64,000 nucleotides of DNA from Pseudonocardia sp. N23 (lineage in GTDB: Bacteria; Actinomycetota; Actinomycetes; Mycobacteriales; Pseudonocardiaceae), in the NCBI RefSeq assembly GCF_002583555.1, contig NZ_BEGX01000114.1, positions 332,954-396,953 of the forward strand. The letters run 5' to 3'. The notes beneath the pieces were generated by a model that was not told the origin of the DNA, ran no database searches, and saw nothing but the letters and a program-made list of their open reading frames with translations. Position numbers and translations under genes: made by a program. Below are positions 34,562 to 43,228 of this stretch, one piece after another (positions within the stretch are counted from its first letter, which is position 1; every line of letters starts with the position of its first letter).

Positions 34562-35692
34562 TCAGTCGTCGCCGCCGTCCTGCAGCGGCGGCTGCTGGAC
34601 GGCCTGGTTGCAGCGGTTGGTGATCGGCGGACCGTCGTGCTTGTCGGCCTGCGGGCCGTCGGAGACCACCTGCAGCTTGTCGAAGGGGATGTCGCTGAGG
34701 TCCTTCCAGACGTCGTGTGACCAGCTCTGCGGGTAGGGGAACGAGGCGAAGCTCTGCGGCGCCGCGGCGTAGAGGGTGAACCCGCCCGCGGTGTCGGCGA
34801 GGATCATGCCGTACTTCTGCAGGGCCTTGGCGATCGTGGCCTGGGCGGGCGGGAGGTCGAGATCGTCGATGTCGATCGACGGGTCGAGCCGCAGCCGCGC
34901 GCCCTCGGGCAGCGCGTCGGAGCCGCCGGTGGTGCCGTCGCTGGAGGTCGCGGGTGTGACCGGGCCCCCGGACCTGGTGTACGGGTAGGCGAACACCAGC
35001 GCGTGGGTGATCTCGCCGGCGGCGAGCTCCTGCGGCCAGATCAGCCCGGCACCGGCGGAGAGCCCGCTGGCGCGCGCGGAGATGCCGTCGGGGTAGATGC
35101 CGTCGCCGTCGGACGGGGTGGCGTTGACCCAGGACGCGGCCCAGCCGCTGCCTTCCTTGCGGGCCTGCCAGAACTCGTAGACGCAGCTCGCCTGCCGGTC
35201 GACGACGACCATGTGGCCGTCCTCCTCCGGGTCGGCCTTCGCGTCGGCGGGCACGGGGACACCGGGCAGGACCCAGCCGCCGTGGCCGGTGTGGTCCTCC
35301 GACGCGGTGACGGTGTACTTCGGGGTGGAGGCGTCGGCGTCGTAGACGGGGATGGTCCAGCCGTTGACGGAGACGAGCGGGCGTTCGGTGAGCAGCTTCT
35401 GCACGTAGCGCGCGGAACCCGCGACGGGCGCGGTGCTCTCGGGGACCGGGGTGGTCCAGGGGTTGCCGCTGCCGGCGAAGAGGCGGGACCCGTCGGGGCC
35501 GCTGATCCCGGTGGGGATCTTCTCGGCGTCGACGGGTGCGCCCGCGGTCGTGGTCGGGGCCTGCTCGCCGCCGCCTCCGCCCGAGCAGCCGGCCACGACT
35601 GCAGCCACGGCGGCGAGCACGGCGACAGCGGTGCGGGTCCGGGTCGTGGCGGCAGGTGCTGACGGCCGACGATGCGGCCGGGGGAACGACAT
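34562..35692 (-). CDS. Lipoprotein of an unassigned secreted family (member 1)
   Basis: The 376-residue protein has a lipoprotein signal: a basic start, a hydrophobic stretch and the lipobox VAGC at about residue 41, then a Gly-rich linker. The mature domain is shared with the divergent gene at 36042-37238. Common blocks include WTIPVYDADASTP, SCVYEFW, GIYPDGISARASG, ITHALVFAYPYTRSGGP, LPEGARLRLDPS and KYGMILADTAGGFTLYA. I do not recognise an enzyme family; similar sequences are usually called hypothetical. GGAGGA 7 bases before ATG 35692 fixes the start. Surface location and context suggest interaction with the polysaccharide. Confidence 0.8.
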   Translation of the reverse strand: MSFPRPHRRPSAPAATTRTRTAVAVLAAVAAVVAGCSGGGGGEQAPTTTAGAPVDAEKIPTGISGPDGSRLFAGSGNPWTTPVPESTAPVAGSARYVQKLLTERPLVSVNGWTIPVYDADASTPKYTVTASEDHTGHGGWVLPGVPVPADAKADPEEDGHMVVVDRQASCVYEFWQARKEGSGWAASWVNATPSDGDGIYPDGISARASGLSAGAGLIWPQELAAGEITHALVFAYPYTRSGGPVTPATSSDGTTGGSDALPEGARLRLDPSIDIDDLDLPPAQATIAKALQKYGMILADTAGGFTLYAAAPQSFASFPYPQSWSHDVWKDLSDIPFDKLQVVSDGPQADKHDGPPITNRCNQAVQQPPLQDGGDD

Positions 35693-36041
35693 TGACCAGT
35701 CCTCCGGGTCGCGGCCGGCGCGGCAGCCGACCGTGGACAAACGGTACCGCCGGTGCGACAGGCGTTCCCGCTGACCCGTCGTTCGGACCCGACACGCCGT
35801 CGGAGCCTGGGGATCGACCGGTCGGCGACCGGTCGTCCCCGCGATCACCGCATGTCGGCGACGGGTTCGGTTGTCGCCCGTTCGGGTGGTGTTTCGGCGG
35901 GCATACTCCGTCACCGGGAGCTGTGCGTTCCGGGACACCCGTTCCGGAGCGGGTCAGGTGTCAGGGGATGGGACCCCGGGCACCGGTTGGAGAAGCCGGA
36001 CGTTGGGGCCGACGGCGAGCATGCGGAAGGAACTGCACACC
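35693..36041. promoter_or_regulatory. Divergent region between two secreted paralogues
   Basis: No gene is seen. The spacing and orientation suggest two back-to-back promoters, but I cannot pick -10/-35 boxes with confidence. GGAAGGA at 36025-36031 is the probable ribosome-binding site of the plus-strand gene. Confidence 0.4.
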
Positions 36042-37238
36042 GTGACTCGACACCGTCGGTCGGCGGCTCGACCACGCCGACGTTCGACGGGCCGGCTGCT
36101 GCTGGCGGTCGCCGTCCCCGCTCTGGTGGCGCTGGTGGCCTCGTTGCTGCCGATCGTCCTGAACGCCCCCGACTCGAACGCCCCGTTGAACCCGGATCCC
36201 GCGGCGCTCACGATCGAGACGAGCCCGCCCACGACCACCACGGAGGCGCCGGACCAGCCGAGCGCCCGGGCGGACGACTCCCCGACGGCCCCGCGGCGCT
36301 CGTCCCCGTCGACGGGGTCGCGCGGCACCGCTGGCGGCTCGACGGGGTCGGGCAACGGCACGTCCGCGCTGTTCGGCGGCCCGGGCAGCCCGTGGGGCCA
36401 GGTCCTGGCCGCGGGCGCGGCGGTCGACCCGAACTCGTCGGGCTACGTGAGCGCGATGCAGGGCGAGAAGTTCCTGATGTCGTTCAAGCAGTGGACGGTG
36501 CCGGTGTACTACGCGGACGCGTCGACACCGCGGCAGACCGTGCAGCTCTCCGAGAACTGGGGCGCGAGCGAGCTGCGCAACGTCCCGGTGCCCGCCAACG
36601 CCGAGCCCGACCCGTCCGAGGACGCGCACCTGTCGATCGTCGACCGGTCGACGGGCTGTGTGTACGACTTCTGGGGCGCGAAGGGCGGCGGTGGCGGCCT
36701 GTCGGCGTCGTGGGGCAATGCGATCCCGACGAACAGCAACGGCGTCTACCCGGGTGGCCTGGGCTCGCGTGGGTCGGGCTTCTCCGCGGCCGCGGGCATC
36801 GTGACGGCCGACGAGCTGCGCCGCGGCGTCATCAACCACGCGTTGGTGTTCGCCTACCCGACGACGAAGTCGGGTGGGCCGGTCGCACCGGCGACCAAGA
36901 GCGACGGCCGGTCCGGCGGCGGTGATGCGCTGCCGGAGGGCGCGCGGCTGCGCCTGGATCCGTCGTTGAACCTGAAGTCGTTGGGGCTCAACAAGTACGA
37001 GCTGACGATCGCGACGGCGATGCAGAAGTACGGGATGATCCTGGGCGACACGAGTGGCGGCTTCACGATCTACGCGCAGCACCCGCAGAGCGCTCCGGGC
37101 GCGTTCACGGGCCTGCTGCCCGACGACACGTGGGTCGACCTGACGAAGATCCCGACGGAGAAGCTCCAGGTGATGAAGCTGCCGGCGCAGACGTCGAACA
37201 AGTCGTTCGTGGTCGGGAACCGCTGCAACGGTTGGTGA
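36042..37238 (+). CDS. Secreted/anchored protein of the same unassigned family (member 2)
   Basis: The 398-residue protein has a basic N-terminus, a hydrophobic helix at ~17-37 (signal peptide or anchor), then a Thr/Pro/Ser-rich linker of about 60 residues. The family domain follows with WTVPVYYADASTP, GCVYDFWGAK, GVYPGGLGSRGSG, VINHALVFAYPTTKSGGP, LPEGARLRLDPS and KYGMILGDTSGGFTIYA. Unlike its neighbour it has no lipobox, so the two differ in anchoring. GTG 36042 is chosen for the GGAAGGA site; ATG 36021 would add seven residues. Function is unknown. The conserved acidic, Trp and Tyr residues would suit carbohydrate binding or hydrolysis. Confidence 0.78.
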   Translation: MTRHRRSAARPRRRSTGRLLLAVAVPALVALVASLLPIVLNAPDSNAPLNPDPAALTIETSPPTTTTEAPDQPSARADDSPTAPRRSSPSTGSRGTAGGSTGSGNGTSALFGGPGSPWGQVLAAGAAVDPNSSGYVSAMQGEKFLMSFKQWTVPVYYADASTPRQTVQLSENWGASELRNVPVPANAEPDPSEDAHLSIVDRSTGCVYDFWGAKGGGGGLSASWGNAIPTNSNGVYPGGLGSRGSGFSAAAGIVTADELRRGVINHALVFAYPTTKSGGPVAPATKSDGRSGGGDALPEGARLRLDPSLNLKSLGLNKYELTIATAMQKYGMILGDTSGGFTIYAQHPQSAPGAFTGLLPDDTWVDLTKIPTEKLQVMKLPAQTSNKSFVVGNRCNGW

Positions 37239-37257
37239 GGCCGCGACGGTCGGTGGG

Positions 37258-38523
37258 TCAGCCCTGCACCGGTGCCGAGGCGGGTGCCGGGGCGGAGGCC
37301 GAGGGACGGCGGACCTTGCGCTGGAGGACTCCGACGGTCCTGCCCGCGAGGCGGCGCAGCTCCGCGGTGAGCGGGGTGCGGTCGGCGGGGGCCCCGAACG
37401 CCGACATCCGCCCGGACGCGGCGCGCAGCCCGGCGGCGACGGCCCTGACGTCGAGTACCCGGCGCGCCGCGGAGACGGCAATCGCACGGGGCAGCGACGT
37501 CTCGTGGATCCAGACGGCGGGCCGCGGCGCGGGCATGACGGGGAGGTCGAGCCCCAGTGCGTCGCGGTACTGCAGCAGGGTGAGGTTGATCCCGGCGGCG
37601 GTGGCGACGTTGGACTGCAGGTTGGGCCGTCCGACGGTGGGCTCGGTGATGTAGAGCTTCCCGTCGGCGGTGCTGCGCTTGACCTCCAGGGAGCCGACGC
37701 CGATGTGTCCGGCGGCGTCGAGGAGGTCGCTGGTGAGGGTGTGGAGCTCCTCGTCGGTGGCCGTGGTCGCCAGCGCGGTGCATCCGGTGCCGACGGGCCA
37801 CTGCACGAGCTTGCGCCCGACCTGGGACGCGATCTCGCGGCCCGACCGGTCGCGGTAGACGAGGCAGAACCAGACGTCGGCGTCGGTGCCGGGGATCCAC
37901 TGCTGGAGGACGAACCGCGGAGCCGTGTCGAAGAGCCGGAACCCGATCTTCGCGACGTCGGCGGCCGACTCGAGGCGGTAGGCCTTGTGCCGTGGGCTGG
38001 CGGCCTGCCATTCGGCGGTGCGCTCGAAGGGCTTGATCACGGCGGGGTACGGGATGCGGGCGAGTGCGGCGTCGAGTGCAGCCTGGTCGGCGACGATCTC
38101 GGTGTGCGGCACAGGGAAGCCGTGCTCGACGGCCCAGCCGTGGAAGGCGGTCTTGTCGAGCAGCGTGGTGACGACGTCGGCCGGCGGGAGCACGAACTCG
38201 ACGACGGCCGCCACCTCGTCGGCGTGGGCGGCGACGAGCTCGACGACGTCGTCGCGGACCGGGATGAGGACGGTGCGGCCGTGCCGGGCGGCGACGCCGC
38301 GGACGGCGGTGATCCAGCCCTCGGGGGTGCCGTCGCCCTCGTCGACGATCTCGTGCCAGAGCCCGGACCGGCACGGTGAGGCGGTGACGTCGTTGGTGAG
38401 GCCGACGATGGTGAGCCCCTGGTCGCGCAGTGCGCGGGCGACCCCGAGTCCGGTGGGCGACTCGGCCCCGGCGACGAGCACGACGGCACGATCGGGCTGC
38501 GGCATCGGGCGATTCTCGACCAT
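37258..38523 (-). CDS. ATP-grasp ligase-like protein (copy 1)
   Basis: The 421-residue protein has a pre-ATP-grasp Rossmann part (VVLVAGAESPTGLGVARAL), LLDKTAFHGWAVEHGFPVP, YPAVIKPFE with the ATP-binding Lys, and VLQQWIPGTDADVWF. LEVKRSTADGKLYITEPTVGRPNLQSN supplies the metal-binding Glu and Asn of the C-terminal part. Such enzymes join a carboxylate to an amine or thiol with ATP. Stand-alone members like this are common in polysaccharide loci, where they may attach amino acids. ATG 38523 is the likely start. It is divergent from the GT4 at 38754. Confidence 0.82.
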   Translation of the reverse strand: MVENRPMPQPDRAVVLVAGAESPTGLGVARALRDQGLTIVGLTNDVTASPCRSGLWHEIVDEGDGTPEGWITAVRGVAARHGRTVLIPVRDDVVELVAAHADEVAAVVEFVLPPADVVTTLLDKTAFHGWAVEHGFPVPHTEIVADQAALDAALARIPYPAVIKPFERTAEWQAASPRHKAYRLESAADVAKIGFRLFDTAPRFVLQQWIPGTDADVWFCLVYRDRSGREIASQVGRKLVQWPVGTGCTALATTATDEELHTLTSDLLDAAGHIGVGSLEVKRSTADGKLYITEPTVGRPNLQSNVATAAGINLTLLQYRDALGLDLPVMPAPRPAVWIHETSLPRAIAVSAARRVLDVRAVAAGLRAASGRMSAFGAPADRTPLTAELRRLAGRTVGVLQRKVRRPSASAPAPASAPVQG

Positions 38524-38753
38524 CGTGACGACTCGGGGGGCGCCGGGGTCGGGTACCGACAGTGATCGACGAATTGTGCGTTACGTCCGGTTGTGCAGTC
38601 CGCCAGTGTGGCATCGCGGGCCGACGGCGCGGTCGCGGGGTGGCCACCGGCGGGCGTGGCGGACGAATCTGGTAGACCCGTCGATGGCAATCCCCCGACC
38701 GGGTCACCGGTCCCGGGAGCGCCGAGCCGGTCCCCGATCACCCGAGAGAGCCC

Positions 38754-39944
38754 GTGAACCGCAGACGCGTCGCCTTCGTCGAGTTCCCGCCCGCGGGCGG
38801 TCTCTACCAGTTCAGCGCGCAGCTCGCCGCGGCGATGGCCGAGCGCGGCCACGAGGTCCACCTCTACACGGGGCCGCGGCCGGAGCTGGTGCCGCAGCAC
38901 CCGAACCTGCGGGTGCGGGCGGTGCTGCCGACGTGGCACCCGGCCGACCCGAAGAAGGTCCACCCGCTGCTGCACAAGGTCCGCCGGGTCCTGCGCGCCG
39001 GGCAGCTGGTCGTCGCCTGGGTGGTACTGCTCGCGTTCCTGGCGCGCGACCGGCCGGGCACGGTGATCTGGTCGAACTGGCGCTACACGGTCGACGCGCT
39101 CGGCGTGCTCGCCGTGCGGCGGCTGCTGCGCCGCTCGACGCTGGGCCTGATCTCCCACGAGCCGGTCCTGCACAACCGGCAGGACACCACGTCGTACCGC
39201 TCCGGCCGGGTGCTCGACCCGACGCTGGCCAAGGCGTGGAAGTCGATGGACGTCGTCTTCGTCCTCGGCGACGAGCCGCGCAGCCGCGTGCTGGAGCGAT
39301 GGGCACCGGGCTGCCCGGTCGTCGTCATCCCGCACGGCGACGAGAACGCGCTGCGTGGCGACGGGCCGGTGCCCGACGTCGCCGACACCGGGCCGAACGT
39401 GCTGTTCTTCGGCACCTGGAGCGCTTACAAGGGCATCGACGTGCTGCTCGACGCGGTGCCCGCGATCCGGGCCGCGGTGCCCGACGCGACGGTGGTCGTC
39501 GCGGGCGCGGTGTACGGGGTCGACCTGCCCGCACTGCAGGCCCGCGCCGACGCGCTGGGCGTCGAGACCCACCCCGGCTACATCCCCACCGAGCAGGTGC
39601 CGCTGCTGTTCGGCGCCGCCCGGGTCGTCGTGACGCCCTACAAACGGGCGACGCAGAGCGGCGTGGTGCACCTGGCCTACACGTTCGACCGGCCGGTGGT
39701 GGCGACGTCGGTGGGCGAGCTGCCCTCGGTGGTGCACGACGGGGAGACGGGGCTGCTCGTCCCGCCCGACGATGCGCCCGCGCTGGCCGCGGCCGTCGTC
39801 GAGCTGCTCACCGATGCCGAACGGGCCCACAAGATGGGGCTGGCGGGCGCGCGCTGGCTGGCCGACGTGGCCTCGTGGGCCGCCGTCGCGGAGAAGATGG
39901 ACGCGGGGCTGACCGAGGCCGACGCCGCGCGGGCCGGCCGGTGA
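38754..39944 (+). CDS. Family 4 glycosyltransferase (variant without EX7E)
   Basis: This 396-residue GT-B enzyme has GGLYQFSAQLAAAMAERGHEVHLYTG at its start and VIPHGDENALRG between the domains. LFFGTWSAYKGIDVLLDAV opens the second domain, and TPYKRATQSGVVHLAY with VVATSVGELPSVV stands where the EX7E motif of GT4 is usual. This ATQSGV variant is known in a subgroup of GT4 enzymes. The GTG start has GAGAG 6 bases upstream. It lies 25 bases before a polysaccharide deacetylase gene and is probably co-transcribed with it. Confidence 0.86.
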   Translation: MNRRRVAFVEFPPAGGLYQFSAQLAAAMAERGHEVHLYTGPRPELVPQHPNLRVRAVLPTWHPADPKKVHPLLHKVRRVLRAGQLVVAWVVLLAFLARDRPGTVIWSNWRYTVDALGVLAVRRLLRRSTLGLISHEPVLHNRQDTTSYRSGRVLDPTLAKAWKSMDVVFVLGDEPRSRVLERWAPGCPVVVIPHGDENALRGDGPVPDVADTGPNVLFFGTWSAYKGIDVLLDAVPAIRAAVPDATVVVAGAVYGVDLPALQARADALGVETHPGYIPTEQVPLLFGAARVVVTPYKRATQSGVVHLAYTFDRPVVATSVGELPSVVHDGETGLLVPPDDAPALAAAVVELLTDAERAHKMGLAGARWLADVASWAAVAEKMDAGLTEADAARAGR

Positions 39945-39969
39945 ACCCCCGACCGAGCCGTTCCGGACG

Positions 39970-40755
39970 ATGTGGAATGGTCGAACTGTGAGCATCCTGT
40001 GCTACCACTCGGTCGCGCCGGGGTGGGACGACCCGGTGTCGGTCGAGCCGATCGACTTCGACGCGCAGTGTGCGGCACTGGCCCGTCGAGGTGGCGTCGT
40101 GTCGCTCGACAGTGTGCAGGCGCACGTCGCCGCTCACGGTGATGCTCCCGTCGGCGCCACGGTCCTCACGTTCGACGACGGCTTCGCCGACTACGTCGAC
40201 CATGCGGTGCCGATCATGTCGCGGTACGGCCTGACGGCGTCGATGTACATCGTCGCCGGCTCGCTGCGTCCCGGGGGCGTGACGATCGACTGGATCACCG
40301 GTCTCGACCCGGCCGACGCGCCGCCGTTGATGACGGCGGACCAGATCCGTGACCTGCACGACCGCGGCTGGCACATCGGCAGCCACACGATGGTCCACGC
40401 CGACCTGCCGACGCTGTCGGAGGCCGAATGCCTTGCCGACCTCACCGAGAGCCGCGAGCTGCTGTCGGACCTGCTGGGCACCGCGGTCACCACACTGGCC
40501 TACCCGTTCGGCCGGCACGCCGAGCACGTGCGGCGCGCCGCGCGGCGGGCCGGCTACGACATCGCGCTGGCCCTTCCCGACAAGCCCGAGCAGGGCGAGC
40601 GCTACGCCGTTCCCAGAACGGGCGTGTACCGAGGCAACCCGATGTGGAAGTTCCGCGTCAAGAACATGGGGCTGTACGCACGCGTCCGGACGTCGTCGGC
40701 CTACCAGCACGCCACGGGTGCGGCGAGCGCGTTGCGCTCCCGCATCGGTGCCTGA
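39970..40755 (+). CDS. Polysaccharide deacetylase, CE4 (copy 2)
   Basis: The 261-residue protein has ILCYHSV near the start, TFDDGFADY (motif 1 with both Asp residues) and GSHTMVHADL (motif 2 His pair), then LAYPFGRHAEHV as motif 3. No signal peptide is visible, so it probably acts on the cytoplasmic side. ATG 39970 or GTG 39988 could be the start; neither has a strong ribosome-binding site. It follows a GT4 closely, which suggests it deacetylates the sugar that the GT4 adds. Confidence 0.86.
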   Translation: MWNGRTVSILCYHSVAPGWDDPVSVEPIDFDAQCAALARRGGVVSLDSVQAHVAAHGDAPVGATVLTFDDGFADYVDHAVPIMSRYGLTASMYIVAGSLRPGGVTIDWITGLDPADAPPLMTADQIRDLHDRGWHIGSHTMVHADLPTLSEAECLADLTESRELLSDLLGTAVTTLAYPFGRHAEHVRRAARRAGYDIALALPDKPEQGERYAVPRTGVYRGNPMWKFRVKNMGLYARVRTSSAYQHATGAASALRSRIGA

Positions 40756-40942
40756 CCGGCACCCTTCGAACCGACAGCGCCGTCCATCCGAAGACCCTCG
40801 ACAGGGACCCGTCCCCACCCGATCGTTCCGAACCGCACGATAATCCACCACGATTCGCCACACAGACGCACCGGTCACACCTCGCGCCCCCTCCGCGGAG
40901 CCGCCGGTCGCGACTTTCCGGACAGGAAGGACGCGCTGTCGC

Positions 40943-41923
40943 ATGTCCCGCACCGAACAGGCCGCCCGGCTCCTCAGGCTCACGAGGCTCGACACCCTCG
41001 CCCGCCGCACGTGGAGCGGACTGCTGATCTTCAACTACCACCGGTTCGGCGCCGCGGGCCCGCACGACGAACCCGACCTCTACAGCGCGACGCTCGAGGA
41101 CTTCGAGACCCACGTCGCCGAGCTCGCCGACCGGTTCGAGATCGTCGCGGCGGGCAGCGCCGAGTGGGGTGACGGCCCGGCCCGGCGCGTCGCGATCACC
41201 GTCGACGACGGGTACCGGGACCAGGTCGGCGCAGCCGAGATCATGTCCCGGCACGGGGTGACCGGCACGTTCTTCGTGTGCACCGGGTTCGTCGACCAGC
41301 CGCACCACGCGTGGTGGGACGAGATCGCGTGGCTGACCGGCGGCGGGGCGTGCGACCTGCCGCCGTCGGAGTGGTTCCCCACCGGGCTCGACTCGGCGGG
41401 ACTGTCGACGACCGCGTTCCGGCGCCGGGTCAACCTCGCCTACAAGGCCCGGGCCGGCGAGTACGGCGAGAAGTTCCTCGACGACCTGGCCGACGCCGTC
41501 GGCCGGGCCCGGCTGGCCACCGACACCAGCGACCACTGGATGAGCTGGGACGACGTGCGCCGGGTCCGTGAGCTGGGCATGGAGATCGGCGCCCACACGG
41601 TGACCCATCCCGTCCTCGCGACGCTGCCGCGGCAGCGTCAGCATGAGGAGGTCGCGACGTCGGTCGAGCGGCTGTGTGCCGAGCTCGGCGAGCCCGTCGA
41701 CCTGTTCAGCTACCCGGTCGGGGCCCGCGCCAGCTTCGACGACGCGACCCGCGGGGTGCTGCGCGACATCGGCGTGCGGCGGGCGTTCAGCTTCTACGGA
41801 GGCGTCAACGGCCGTCGCCACGACGACATGTTCGACGTGCAGCGGGCCGGGGTGTACGCGGCGCACACGACGCCGGTCGTGCGGGTGATGGCCGACATGC
41901 CACGGGTGCTCTGCAAGGGCTAG
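40943..41923 (+). CDS. Polysaccharide deacetylase, CE4 (copy 3)
   Basis: The 326-residue protein has LLIFNYHRFG near the start, VDDGYRDQ as motif 1 and GAHTVTHPVL as motif 2. FSYPVGARASFDD stands as motif 3. Compared with copy 2 it has an insert of about 60 residues between motifs 1 and 2 (WWDEIAWL and the following Tyr/Ala-rich helices), a layout seen in O-antigen locus deacetylases. ACAGGAAGGA lies upstream of the ATG with normal spacing. It is 187 bases from copy 2, a gap in which I see no gene. Confidence 0.86.
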   Translation: MSRTEQAARLLRLTRLDTLARRTWSGLLIFNYHRFGAAGPHDEPDLYSATLEDFETHVAELADRFEIVAAGSAEWGDGPARRVAITVDDGYRDQVGAAEIMSRHGVTGTFFVCTGFVDQPHHAWWDEIAWLTGGGACDLPPSEWFPTGLDSAGLSTTAFRRRVNLAYKARAGEYGEKFLDDLADAVGRARLATDTSDHWMSWDDVRRVRELGMEIGAHTVTHPVLATLPRQRQHEEVATSVERLCAELGEPVDLFSYPVGARASFDDATRGVLRDIGVRRAFSFYGGVNGRRHDDMFDVQRAGVYAAHTTPVVRVMADMPRVLCKG

Positions 41924-42044
41924 GAGGGTGCGCGCCCGACGCCACGCGCCGGGCGGTGCTCGCTCCGGGGCGACGTCCTCGTCGCGCGCCACCTCGCTGC
42001 TCTCGTGGCGCCGACCCACGGCACCGAGGTTGCGCGCCGGGGTG

Positions 42045-43106
42045 TCAGGCCTTGACGCGCGCCTTCACCGACCGCAGCGTGCGACCCAGCGGGCCCTCGT
42101 CGCGGGCCAGCGGAGCCAGCCCGGCGCGGACGACCCGTTTCGCCCGCCGCGGCAGCGACGACAGCGACGCCGCGTCGAGCGCACCCGTGCGGACCACGAG
42201 CTCGCCGGTGGCCGTCGCGTCCTTGTAGTCGTGCGCGCCGCGGCCCAGGTCGAGCTGCGTGACACCGCGCTCCGCCGCCGCCTCCGCGATGGCGAGCAGC
42301 AGGAGGATGCCGGGCGAGTAGCGGCCGAACTCGGGGTCGTAGGCCGGGAACCACCACGACAGCACCGACTCCGAGTGCAGGCCGAGGTGCGCGGCGACGA
42401 GCCGGTCGCCCGCCCACAGCGCCGACACCGCCCCCGTGCACTCCGGTGCCTGCGACGCCGCGAGGGCCCGGGCGATCGCGACGATGCCGGGGTCGGCGAA
42501 GCGGTCCCACTCCCCCAGCGCGGCGTACTGCCCGGACTTCCAGTCCATCAGGCTGCGCAGCACCGCGGGGTCGGTGGTGTGGAACTCGAAGCGGATCCCG
42601 CCGACCTCGCGTTCGAGCTTGCGACGCTTGCGCCACGTCGAGGCCAGCCACTTCTTGGACCGGGCCGAGATCGTCGCGAGGTAGTCGTCCCAGCCGGGCG
42701 AGAGGTCGAGCACCGGGGAGCGCTCGGCGTCGACGCGGTAGGCCCCTGCCGGGAGGAGCCCGTCGGCGAGCGTGTCGAAGTCCCACCCGGCGAGGCCCTC
42801 GTGGGCCAGCAGCGCCGCCATGTCGACGTCCGTGCCCGGCGCGAGGACCGGCCCCTCGCTGTCGGCCAGCAGTGTGCCGACGGGGCGCGCCACCCGTCCG
42901 TGTCGTTCGTGGGCGAAGAAACCGACGGTCGTGGCGCCGTCGTCGATCACCGTGACGCGGGTTCCGGGGCGCGCCGCACCGACCGCCACGGCGAACTCCG
43001 CGGACAGGAAAGGGTTGCGCGGCAACGTTCCCGCACCTCGGATGTCCTGCCAGCGGGCCAGCTCCGGGGTACTCAGATCGCGTGGGTGGACCGTGGAGAA
43101 CCGCAC
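42045..43106 (-). CDS. FemAB-like GNAT-fold acyl/aminoacyltransferase (copy 3)
   Basis: The 353-residue protein belongs to the same family as the genes at 10460 and 12623 but is more distant. It keeps KWLASTWRKRRKLEREVGG as the basic helix, SALWAGDRLVAAHLGLHSE as the GNAT core and FPAYDPEFGRYSPGILLLL near the end. LDLGRGAHDYKD replaces the EFLGS block. GTG 43106 has GAGGAG 8 bases upstream; longer frames have no such site. It is convergent with a deacetylase gene. A weak GCGACG/CGTCGC hairpin lies in the gap at 41970-41985. Confidence 0.8.
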   Translation of the reverse strand: MRFSTVHPRDLSTPELARWQDIRGAGTLPRNPFLSAEFAVAVGAARPGTRVTVIDDGATTVGFFAHERHGRVARPVGTLLADSEGPVLAPGTDVDMAALLAHEGLAGWDFDTLADGLLPAGAYRVDAERSPVLDLSPGWDDYLATISARSKKWLASTWRKRRKLEREVGGIRFEFHTTDPAVLRSLMDWKSGQYAALGEWDRFADPGIVAIARALAASQAPECTGAVSALWAGDRLVAAHLGLHSESVLSWWFPAYDPEFGRYSPGILLLLAIAEAAAERGVTQLDLGRGAHDYKDATATGELVVRTGALDAASLSSLPRRAKRVVRAGLAPLARDEGPLGRTLRSVKARVKA

Positions 43107-43228
43107 GCGCAAAGCTCCTCGTTCGACGTCGGTGGGGGTGCTGGGAGTCTCGCACGGGTGACGCGCGGGCATGATGGCGCCCGGAGCCGGGCCGTCCGGG
43201 GGCGGCGACCGGGAGAGGAGGACCGCCG

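Noticed and set aside
10460..43106. PEP-CTERM/exosortase system, suggested by FemAB-like proteins, CE4 deacetylases and an EpsH-type transferase
   Set aside because: No exosortase and no protein ending in a PEP-helix-Arg sorting signal is visible in the window.
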